Position numbers and translations under genes: made by a program. This document shows, piece by piece, positions 1 through 5,808 of a stretch of 6,105 bases of DNA. The notes under the pieces are model-generated. The model had not been told where the DNA came from, ran no database searches, and saw nothing but the letters and a program-made list of their open reading frames with translations. Source of the DNA: Fidelibacterota bacterium (GTDB lineage Bacteria; Fidelibacterota; Marinisomatia; SCGC-AAA003-L08; D37C17). Positions within the stretch are counted from its first letter, which is position 1. Every line of letters begins with the position of its first letter. The DNA lies in the NCBI GenBank assembly GCA_002705605.1, contig PAJD01000019.1, positions 12,876 to 18,980 of the forward strand, written 5' to 3'.

Positions 1-519
1 ATCTTCTTCTACTAGAGAATCAATGATTTTTTCTCTAGAAATAGGCTCATCATGCAGACCATACTCTGCTTTAGTTGAAGGAGTTAATATAGGAGTATCA
101 AATTCTTGATTTTCTTTTAAATTATCAGGCAACATAAAACCATACTGACCATTAATACCTTGCTTATACTCTCTCCATAAACTTCCTGTAATATATTGTC
201 TTACTATTACTTCAACTGGTAATGTTTTAGCTTTCTTGGTTATTAAAACTTGCTCATCAGGAGATGAAACAAAATGATTAGGAACTATATCTTTTGTTTT
301 GTTAAACCAAAAACATGCTATTTCATTTAATATTTGTCCCTTAAATGGGATTGTACCTAAAATATGATCAAAAGCAGATACTCTATCACTTGTTATCATT
401 ACAATTTGATCATCTAAATAAAAATTTTCTCTTACTTTACCACTATAGTGATCATCACTAATTTTCAAATCTATTTTTTCAAGTGTATTATCTAGCTGGC
501 TTTTTATTACATCAATCAT
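1..519 (-). CDS. purC: Phosphoribosylaminoimidazole-succinocarboxamide synthase (SAICAR synthetase), C-terminus beyond the window
   Basis: Cytosolic purine-synthesis enzyme that joins CAIR and aspartate with ATP to make SAICAR, the substrate of the neighbouring PurB. I translated 173 residues by hand; the frame is open to the left edge with no stop, so the gene is partial. Visible family motifs are SGKVRE (residues 26-31), SDRVSAFD (44-51), the signature stretch PVEVIVRQYITGSLW (101-115), and TPSTKAEYGLHDEPIS (146-161), which resembles the long, yeast Ade1-type form of about 300 residues rather than the roughly 237-residue E. coli form. On that basis about 40% of the protein lies outside the window. 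The ATG is inside the end of purB (ATGA, sharing 516-519), which points to translational coupling and a shared transcript. No substitution of a key residue is visible. Identification is firm; only the C-terminus is unknown. Confidence 0.96.
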   Translation of the reverse strand, partial: MIDVIKSQLDNTLEKIDLKISDDHYSGKVRENFYLDDQIVMITSDRVSAFDHILGTIPFKGQILNEIACFWFNKTKDIVPNHFVSSPDEQVLITKKAKTLPVEVIVRQYITGSLWREYKQGINGQYGFMLPDNLKENQEFDTPILTPSTKAEYGLHDEPISREKIIDSLVEED

Positions 520-1811
520 TTTAAATTTATCCTCTTATATATTTTATTAATGTTTATCATAATTTTATCTAAATTGAATAACTTATCTAAATCTTTTCTA
601 GATAAATAATTTGATATCAATTTATCTTCTAATAATAATTCTTTAAAATCACATTTTTCTTCCCAAACTTTCATAGCACTTTTTTGAACAATTTTATATG
701 CATCTTCCCTTTTTAATCCCTCTTTAATAAGAGCAATCAGAACCTCTTGACTAAAAATCAATCCATTTGTTAAGTTAATATTTTTCATCATATTATCTGG
801 ATATACATTGAAATTTTCAAATAAAAATGTCATTCTTTCTAGCATATAATCAGCTAATGAAGTTGAATCAGGCAAAATAATTCTCTCAACTGATGAATGA
901 GATATATCTCTTTCATGCCATAAAGCAATATTTTCCATACTAGCCATTGCATTTGTTCTTAATAATCTTGCAAATCCAGTCATTCGTTCTGTTACGATTG
1001 GATTCCTTTTATGAGGCATAGCAGAGGAACCTTTTTGTCCCTTTAAAAAATATTCTTCAACTTCCAAGACCTCCGTTCTTTGCAAGTGCCTAATTTCTAT
1101 TGCAATTTTTTCTATTGTTGAACCAATTAGTGCTAAAGAAGTTAAAAATTCTGCATGGTGATCTCGCTGTATAACTTGATTGGAAACTGTTTCAACATCT
1201 AATCCTAATTTCTTACATACTTTATTTTCTATTGATGGATCAATATGCTGATAAGTACCTACTGCTCCAGATATTTGACCTACACAAATATTTTTCAATG
1301 CATTCTCCCATCTTACAATACATCTTGAAATATCTTCACTCCACAAAGCATTTTTCAAACCGAATGTAATAGGTTCAGCATGGACACCATGCGAACGACC
1401 TATTTGAAATGTTTTTTTATATTTAACAGCATTTTTTCTTAAAACTGCATGGAAGCCTTTTAATTTTTTTAATATTATTTCACCAGATTCTTTACATTGC
1501 AAAGCTAAAGAAGTATCTAATAAATCAGAAGATGTCATCCCCATATGGAGATATCTTGAATCAGGGCCAATGTTTTCAGCAAGATTAGTTAAAAAAGCGA
1601 TAACATCATGTCTAGTTTCTTTTTCAATCTCCAAAACTCTATCAACTGAAAATTTTGATTTCTTTTTTATTACCTGAAATGACTTTTTAGGAACAATGCC
1701 CATTTCCATCATAACTTCAGCTACAGCTATTTCAACTTTTTCCCAAGTTTTAAATCGATTTTCATCAGACCAAATTCTTTTCATATCTTTTGTGAAATAT
1801 CTATCTATCAT
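516..1811 (-). CDS. purB: Adenylosuccinate lyase
   Basis: Cytosolic lyase of the fumarase/aspartase superfamily. It releases fumarate from SAICAR (giving AICAR) and from adenylosuccinate (giving AMP). At 431 residues it has the typical length of the B. subtilis/Thermotoga type. Motifs seen: TRHDV with His68, YLHMGMTSSD (residues 87-96, with His89), GRSHGVHAEPITFG (138-151) with His141 as the likely general acid, and the superfamily signature GSSAMPHKRNP (261-271) carrying the mobile-loop serines 262/263, one of which is the expected base. These positions agree with B. subtilis numbering as I recall it. The start is supported by a good Shine-Dalgarno sequence 6 nt upstream. The stop overlaps the purC start (ATGA), so the two successive pathway enzymes are coupled. 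An 89-bp gap separates it from truA upstream; an exact TATAAT on the minus strand at 1868-1873 could be a -10 box, but no convincing -35 accompanies it. Confidence 0.98.
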   Translation of the reverse strand: MIDRYFTKDMKRIWSDENRFKTWEKVEIAVAEVMMEMGIVPKKSFQVIKKKSKFSVDRVLEIEKETRHDVIAFLTNLAENIGPDSRYLHMGMTSSDLLDTSLALQCKESGEIILKKLKGFHAVLRKNAVKYKKTFQIGRSHGVHAEPITFGLKNALWSEDISRCIVRWENALKNICVGQISGAVGTYQHIDPSIENKVCKKLGLDVETVSNQVIQRDHHAEFLTSLALIGSTIEKIAIEIRHLQRTEVLEVEEYFLKGQKGSSAMPHKRNPIVTERMTGFARLLRTNAMASMENIALWHERDISHSSVERIILPDSTSLADYMLERMTFLFENFNVYPDNMMKNINLTNGLIFSQEVLIALIKEGLKREDAYKIVQKSAMKVWEEKCDFKELLLEDKLISNYLSRKDLDKLFNLDKIMININKIYKRINLK

Positions 1812-1817
1812 TTTATG

Positions 1818-1822
1818 ACCTC
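1818..1822 (-). promoter_or_regulatory. Shine-Dalgarno site of purB
   Basis: On the minus strand GAGGT ends 6 nt before the purB ATG, a near-ideal anti-16S match and spacing. It fixes the purB start and stands out because most other genes here (truA, the reductase, the 177-residue gene, the secreted protein) have no recognisable Shine-Dalgarno sequence. Confidence 0.75.
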
Positions 1823-1900
1823 ATATATTAAGAAGTGAAATTGAACTTAAATCATACATATAAATATATTATATAATTAACAATTTTTATATAAAGAATT

Positions 1901-2632
1901 TTAATAATATACCTTATATAAATACAATCCTAATGCTGGTGCTGTTATAACCTTTTTATTTGTGCTAGGGTTTTTAATCATACTATTAAATTCTTCTACC
2001 GTTATTCTATTTTTTGATACCTCTACCATTGTCCCAACGAGCATCCTCACCATATGGTGCAAAAATCTATTAGATCTAACTCTATAAGAAATAGTATCAT
2101 CTGTAATTTCCCATATAGATTTAGAAATAGTACATAAATTTTTTTCTTGCAAAGAAATTGATTTGCAAAAATTACTAAAATCATGCTCTCCTAATATAAC
2201 CTCTGAACATTCTTTAAGCTTATCAATATCTAGACTATAACTTTGATACCATGAATAATTTCTTAAAAAAGGTGAGAAATTTCTTGAAATTCTATATAAA
2301 TATTCTCTGTTTACAGCTGAATATCTCGAATTAAAATCTTTATTTATCTTTTTACAATCTAAAATATAAATATCTTTATTAACTTTAGAATTAATAGCGT
2401 CTATAATTTGTTTTTCAGACATATTCGTATTTTCAATTAAAAAATTTGCTGTTTGATTAAATGCATGAACACCAGAATCAGTTCTCCCAGAGCCATATAA
2501 CTTTATATTTTTATTTTGAAAAATATCACGAATTGCAATTTGTATTTCATTTTGGATTGTTCTCTCATTAGGTTGTATCTGCCATCCTGAAAAATTAGAA
2601 CCATCATATGAAATTGTAAGTTTAAAATTCAT
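1901..2632 (-). CDS. truA: tRNA pseudouridine(38-40) synthase TruA
   Basis: Isomerises uridines 38, 39 and 40 in the anticodon stem-loop of many tRNAs to pseudouridine; a cytosolic housekeeping enzyme. The 243-residue product is slightly shorter than E. coli TruA (about 270) but normal for bacteria. Motifs seen: SYDGSNFSGWQ (residues 8-18), GSGRTDSGVHA (47-57) with Asp52 as the catalytic nucleophile, FNSRYSA (100-106), NREYLYRI (108-115) with the conserved active-site Tyr, GEHDFSNFC (148-156), NRFLHHMVRMLVGT (188-201) and APALGLYL (231-238) near the C-terminus. The ATG gives the usual N-terminus just before the first strand; no Shine-Dalgarno sequence is visible. It is divergent from the reductase gene with only 46 bp between the two starts, so both promoters, if present, must lie in or overlap that gap. 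It may be the first gene of a truA-purB-purC transcript, although the 89-bp gap to purB leaves room for a separate promoter. Confidence 0.97.
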   Translation of the reverse strand: MNFKLTISYDGSNFSGWQIQPNERTIQNEIQIAIRDIFQNKNIKLYGSGRTDSGVHAFNQTANFLIENTNMSEKQIIDAINSKVNKDIYILDCKKINKDFNSRYSAVNREYLYRISRNFSPFLRNYSWYQSYSLDIDKLKECSEVILGEHDFSNFCKSISLQEKNLCTISKSIWEITDDTISYRVRSNRFLHHMVRMLVGTMVEVSKNRITVEEFNSMIKNPSTNKKVITAPALGLYLYKVYY

Positions 2633-2678
2633 TTAATTCAATTAGTTGATAAAATCTTTAGTAAATTAATAAACAAAT

Positions 2679-3425
2679 ATGTTACTAAATTTATATAATC
2701 TAATTTTATTTCCTTGGCTTATTTTAGCTATAATCTCATTTTTATTTTTATTTAAAGTAGATGCACCTTATGGAAAATTTTCCAATAAAAAATGGGGATT
2801 TTTAGTTAATTACAAACTAGGCTGGTTTATTCAAGAGATTATTTCACCACTATTTTTATTCTGCTTTTTTATTTTAGGTACAGGCGAAAAAAATTTCATA
2901 CATTGGTTTTTAATTTCTATTTGGGTAATTCACTATATCAATAGAAGTATTATTTTTCCATTAAGAATAAATAAATCATCTGAAATCCCAATATCTGTTA
3001 TTCTTTCAGCAATATTTTTTAATATTATAAATGGATTTACTAATGGTTTTTATTTAGGGAATTTAGCAAGTTTTACAAACGACTACATATATAACTTGAA
3101 TTTTATTCTTGGTTTAATTTTATTTATATTAGGAGTTTTAATAAATACTACTGCAGATAATATATTAATAAATATAAGGAATGAAAACAAAGGCTATCAA
3201 ATACCACAAGGCAAACTATATAATTTCATTTCATGTCCTAATTATTTAGGAGAAATAATAGAATGGGTAGGTTTCGCAATTATGTGTTGGTCTATACCAA
3301 GCTTATTATTTGCAATATGGACGATAGCTAACTTGCTACCTAGAGCCATTTCACAACATAAATGGTATAAAGATAAATTTGATTATCCCTCAAATAGAAA
3401 AGCAATAATCCCTTTTATTTTATAA
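2679..3425 (+). CDS. Steroid 5-alpha-reductase-family membrane protein (3-oxo-5-alpha-steroid 4-dehydrogenase-like)
   Basis: Predicted NADPH-dependent integral membrane reductase of the SRD5A family, which reduces the C4-C5 double bond of 3-oxo-steroids or, in SRD5A3, a polyprenol. The 248 residues match human SRD5A1/2 (about 255) over the full length. By recalled alignment to human SRD5A2, Gln52-Glu53 correspond to Gln56-Glu57 and Tyr86 (in HYINRS, 85-90) to Tyr91, the catalytic pair. NADPH-contact positions also seem kept: Asn156 and Asp160, Tyr173, the stretch CPNYLGEIIEWVGFA (186-200), Arg222 and Tyr230. The end, YPSNRKAIIPFIL, is the family's hallmark C-terminus. Six to seven hydrophobic segments are visible (about 5-25, 48-68, 74-93, 104-126, 139-157, 194-220). 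No Shine-Dalgarno sequence is seen, but the chosen Met begins the first membrane segment. The natural substrate is unknown: no sterol pathway gene is in view, so a steroid, bile-acid-like, isoprenoid or other enone lipid are all possible. It is first of five same-strand genes, 16 bp ahead of the next. Confidence 0.88.
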   Translation: MLLNLYNLILFPWLILAIISFLFLFKVDAPYGKFSNKKWGFLVNYKLGWFIQEIISPLFLFCFFILGTGEKNFIHWFLISIWVIHYINRSIIFPLRINKSSEIPISVILSAIFFNIINGFTNGFYLGNLASFTNDYIYNLNFILGLILFILGVLINTTADNILINIRNENKGYQIPQGKLYNFISCPNYLGEIIEWVGFAIMCWSIPSLLFAIWTIANLLPRAISQHKWYKDKFDYPSNRKAIIPFIL

Positions 3426-3441
3426 TCTTTTAATATTTAGA

Positions 3442-3975
3442 ATGAAAAAATTTAAATTTTCAAAGCCACTAACAAATAATAGCAATAAATTTATTAGTTT
3501 AGATTTTGAAGTGATCTCAGAAAACAAAAATATTACAGATTTAACTAGTACATATATTATTAGCAAAATATGGAGAGGTAAATTTTTTATAAAAAGATTA
3601 ATAAATAAAGTATTTAAACATAAAATAAACAAAAAGTTGAATTGGAATAAAAAATTTTGGGATGAAATTAAAATATTAAATACAAAATTCTCCTACAAAT
3701 TACCAGATCAAGTTTCTTCCTTGGAACAATTAAAAGATATATTAGTAAATGAAACAAATTCTAAAAGAATGAAAGATATCTTAAAATATCAGAAATTATT
3801 AAAAGAAAATATCAATATGAATCTTCCCTTATTTATAACTGGGAATGCTTTAAATAGACTAGGTGCTAATGTAAATAGTGATGATATATATTTTCTAGAT
3901 GGAAGCAGGCGATTAATCGCAAATATTTTAAATGATAATATTAATAATAAAGCATTAATTATTGAATTGAAATGA
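3442..3975 (+). CDS. Unrecognised protein with possible ParB/sulfiredoxin-like C-terminal motif
   Basis: I do not recognise the full 177-residue protein. Its C-terminus holds the best clue: LPLFITGNALNRLGA (residues 128-142), a short linker, then DIYFLDGSRRLIANIL (148-163). An aspartate-glycine-x-Arg-Arg motif followed by a helix and a final strand (KALIIEL, 170-176) is the arrangement of the ParB/Srx fold, where DGxRR or GERR residues bind a nucleotide or phosphate. The N-terminal 125 residues are Lys/Asn-rich and resemble nothing I can name; no signal peptide or membrane segment is apparent. The stop overlaps the start of the next sulfotransferase gene as ATGA, so the products are probably made together. 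G+C is about 21% over 3481-3960 by hand count, well below purB. ParB/Srx-fold proteins outside partition systems include a serine kinase (SerK), so a small-molecule or nucleotide-binding enzyme is conceivable. That role is inference; a true chromosome-partition role is unlikely because the helix-turn-helix region is missing. Confidence 0.8.
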   Translation: MKKFKFSKPLTNNSNKFISLDFEVISENKNITDLTSTYIISKIWRGKFFIKRLINKVFKHKINKKLNWNKKFWDEIKILNTKFSYKLPDQVSSLEQLKDILVNETNSKRMKDILKYQKLLKENINMNLPLFITGNALNRLGANVNSDDIYFLDGSRRLIANILNDNINNKALIIELK

Positions 3976-4667
3976 TAATTTCTCATAAATATAAATTTAT
4001 CTTTTTAAAAACTAGCAAAACAGCTGGGACAAGTATTGAAATAGCACTATCTAAATTTTGTGATGAAAAAGATGTTATCACTCCTATTTCACCAAAAGAT
4101 GAAATAATAAGACAAAGCCTTGGATACAGAGGGCCTCAAAATTATATTTCAACATTTAGAGAATATAAATTTATGGATTGGTTAAATTTTTTTTTAAAAT
4201 ATAAAAATAAAAGAAAAAAACAATATTATAATCACATAACTGCAACAAGAACAAAGAAAATTTTAGGCAATGAAAAATGGAATGAATATTATAAGTTTTG
4301 CTTTGTTAGGAATCCTTGGGACAGAGTAATATCACAATATTTCTGGAGAACAAAAAATAAAAATCCAAAGTTTTCAAAGTTTATAAAATCAAAGCATTAT
4401 AAAGATTTAATAAAAAAGGGAGAAAATATTTATACAATTAATAATAATATAGTCGTTGATAAAATTTTTAAATATGAAGAGATAAATGAATCTATGATTA
4501 AATTAAAAAAAATATTAAATCTACCTGAAGAAATCAAACTACCAATAACAAAATCCGATACAAGAAAAATTAAAAAAGATTATAAAACTTTTTTATCCAA
4601 TAATAATAGAGATTACATATATAATACTTTTAAAAAAGAAATAAAAAAATTTAACTATAAATATTAA
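3972..4667 (+). CDS. Sulfotransferase family protein (Sulfotransfer_2-like, carbohydrate type)
   Basis: Predicted PAPS-dependent sulfotransferase of 231 residues, likely transferring sulfate to a sugar of a surface glycan or to a related acceptor. The 5'-phosphosulfate loop is KTSKTAGTS (residues 13-21), directly after the first strand (FIFL). An NHITA motif (87-91) typical of this subfamily follows. The 3'-phosphate-binding segment is FVRNPWDRVISQY (111-123), where Arg113 and Ser121 have the eight-residue spacing seen in well-studied sulfotransferases. DKIFKYEEIN (163-172) and the FNY near the C-terminus also fit. No signal peptide or membrane anchor is seen, so the protein should be cytoplasmic and would act before export of its product. 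The start is set by the ATGA overlap with the preceding gene. G+C is about 21% by hand count across 3961-4680, with Lys and Asn very abundant, which hints at acquired DNA. The acceptor cannot be told from sequence. Confidence 0.9.
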   Translation: MIISHKYKFIFLKTSKTAGTSIEIALSKFCDEKDVITPISPKDEIIRQSLGYRGPQNYISTFREYKFMDWLNFFLKYKNKRKKQYYNHITATRTKKILGNEKWNEYYKFCFVRNPWDRVISQYFWRTKNKNPKFSKFIKSKHYKDLIKKGENIYTINNNIVVDKIFKYEEINESMIKLKKILNLPEEIKLPITKSDTRKIKKDYKTFLSNNNRDYIYNTFKKEIKKFNYKY

Positions 4668-4693
4668 TTTTTTAGATTACAGGATGATTTTAA

Positions 4694-4700
4694 AAAGGAA
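4694..4700 (+). promoter_or_regulatory. Shine-Dalgarno site of the second sulfotransferase gene
   Basis: AAAGGAA has its GGA 9 nt before the ATG at 4709, inside a 41-bp gap. It supports that start over the earlier ATG at 4684, which opens a different frame. The spacing and separate ribosome site mean this gene is not coupled to the upstream sulfotransferase in the way the preceding pair is. Confidence 0.6.
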
Positions 4701-4708
4701 ATATAAAG

Positions 4709-5269
4709 ATGAGAGTATTTGTTTTATCACCACAACGATGCGGATCAGTAAGTTTAAGTGCTGCATGTAAACATATAACTAATTTTACTTCTGGACATGA
4801 AACAAGGACTGAACTTGCAATAAAATATCCTAATGATCATATCGAAATAGATAATAGATTAGCATTTTTTTTAGGAAGACTTGAAAAAAACTATGGAGAT
4901 AATGCCCATTATGTTTATTTAAAAAGAGACCCTAAAAAAGTCGCCAACAGTTGTCTGAATAGATATAATTGGGGTATTATGAGGGGGTATCATAAGAGAA
5001 TATTATTATTTAAACCAAATTCAACAAAATTTGAAATTTGTATGGACTATGTTAAAACAGTCAATACAAATATTGAACTTTTTTTAAAAAATAAAACAAA
5101 TAAAATTGAAGTTAATGTAGAAAATTTTGAAGAAGATTTTAAGAGATTTTGGGATTTTATTGGTGCAAAGGGTAATCAAAGCACCGCGATTTCAGAACTA
5201 ACTAAAAAACATAACACATCAAAAAAACGAAGGCTTGATTATATTTTAAATAATTTTTTCAAAAAATAA
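4709..5269 (+). CDS. Small P-loop sulfotransferase-like protein
   Basis: Predicted PAPS-dependent sulfotransferase of only 186 residues, from a different subfamily than its upstream neighbour. The N-terminal strand VFVLSP runs into the phosphosulfate loop SPQRCGSVSL (residues 7-16), and ITNFTSGHETR (23-33) follows. The 3'-phosphate-binding segment is YVYLKRDPKKVANS (68-81), with Arg73 and Ser81 eight residues apart, matching the spacing in the first sulfotransferase. The stretch EIDNRLAFFLGRLEKNYGDNAHY between them (46-68) is of a kind I associate with sulfotransferase-like proteins of marine bacteria and phages. The C-terminal half is helical and ends in a basic tail (KKRR). No signal peptide or membrane helix is seen. 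It is short compared with typical 250-300-residue sulfotransferases, but both cofactor-binding motifs are intact and the ends look natural, so I do not call it truncated. G+C is higher than in the preceding two genes (26-33% in the lines counted). Confidence 0.86.
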   Translation: MRVFVLSPQRCGSVSLSAACKHITNFTSGHETRTELAIKYPNDHIEIDNRLAFFLGRLEKNYGDNAHYVYLKRDPKKVANSCLNRYNWGIMRGYHKRILLFKPNSTKFEICMDYVKTVNTNIELFLKNKTNKIEVNVENFEEDFKRFWDFIGAKGNQSTAISELTKKHNTSKKRRLDYILNNFFKK

Positions 5270-5797
5270 ATGCTAATTAATTTTATTAAAAGTATAATAT
5301 TTTCAGTTTTTTTTTCACTTTCATTTATAATGGCTGAAGAAAACTGGAAAGAAAATTTCATTTTTGAAAGAAGTACGTCATTTGGCTTAATGAGTGAAAA
5401 ATTAGGCACAGACTTTTGGAATTTTTCATGGACTATCTATAAAAAAGATAATGATGAGATTTTTATTAGTATTGGTCCTTCAGTTTTTATTCCAACAAAT
5501 GCAGGTATTGGCTGGAAACACTATTTCAAAACGTATGGTAAGCAAGAAAATATAAAACCATTTTCATCCATGTCTATATTTTCAAGATCTTCAAATAAAA
5601 TGAGTAATAATAGTGGCGATGCAATAAGAGATGATGATTGTATTGGTGTATCTGGAGGAATATCCTATTTTGTACCTAAGCTTAAAAAAAGACGTGCTCA
5701 TATAAATGTAGGAGTCTTTGTTAGCTATGATTTTCGGAACAAGCCATTTGTAATTCCTGTTATTAATGTAGAATTTAAAAAGCTTAATAAAGAATAA
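5270..5797 (+). CDS. Secreted or outer-membrane protein of unknown function
   Basis: I do not recognise this 175-residue protein. Residues 1-22 form a clear Sec signal peptide: a short basic start (MLINFIK), a hydrophobic core (SIIFSVFFSLSFIM) and a likely cut after Ala22 before EENW. There is no lipobox cysteine; the only Cys is residue 124. The mature part has several alternating or Gly/aromatic-rich stretches that look like beta-strands (about 63-73, 78-87, 124-135, 143-155, 159-169), so a small outer-membrane barrel or periplasmic beta-fold is plausible but unproven. The ATG directly follows the TAA of the sulfotransferase gene with no gap and no Shine-Dalgarno sequence, so it is probably translated by termination-reinitiation from the same transcript. 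It ends 6 bp from the converging acs stop. Its position suggests an envelope role alongside the sulfotransferases; this is inference from context. Confidence 0.85.
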   Translation: MLINFIKSIIFSVFFSLSFIMAEENWKENFIFERSTSFGLMSEKLGTDFWNFSWTIYKKDNDEIFISIGPSVFIPTNAGIGWKHYFKTYGKQENIKPFSSMSIFSRSSNKMSNNSGDAIRDDDCIGVSGGISYFVPKLKKRRAHINVGVFVSYDFRNKPFVIPVINVEFKKLNKE

Positions 5798-5808
5798 TAA
5801 TTATTATT
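5793..5808. terminator. Possible weak bidirectional terminator: AT-only palindrome between convergent genes
   Basis: A perfect 16-bp palindrome, AATAATAA followed by TTATTATT, contains the stop codon region of the secreted-protein gene and overlaps the acs stop. A G-U and an A-U pair can extend it by two in RNA, and T-runs follow on both strands. It is the only inverted repeat in the 6-bp convergent junction. With no G-C pairs the hairpin would be weak, so it may be chance in AT-rich DNA. Confidence 0.25.

Noticed and set aside
1868..1873. Exact TATAAT on the minus strand in the truA-purB gap
   Set aside because: A possible purB -10 box, but no good -35 hexamer lies 16-18 nt upstream and such hexamers are common by chance in this AT-rich spacer.
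2633..2678. Divergent promoter in the 46-bp truA-reductase gap (TTGATA at 2646-2651)
   Set aside because: A -10 box at normal spacing would fall within a few bases of the reductase ATG and the hexamer there is poor, so no promoter can be assigned.
3420..3632. 70-codon minus-strand open frame, hydrophobic
   Set aside because: It is antisense to the 177-residue gene; its hydrophobicity is expected from reading AT-rich, Lys/Asn-rich coding DNA backwards.
3442..3975. Chromosome- or plasmid-partition ParB
   Set aside because: There is no helix-turn-helix domain, no ParA partner and no parS-like site; only the short DGxRR core is suggestive.
3789..3986. 65-codon minus-strand open frame
   Set aside because: It is antisense to the conserved-looking DGSRR region of the 177-residue gene and has no start signal or motif.
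4684..4711. Alternative ATG at 4684 upstream of the second sulfotransferase
   Set aside because: It is in a different frame from the sulfotransferase, has no ribosome site and gives no recognisable product.
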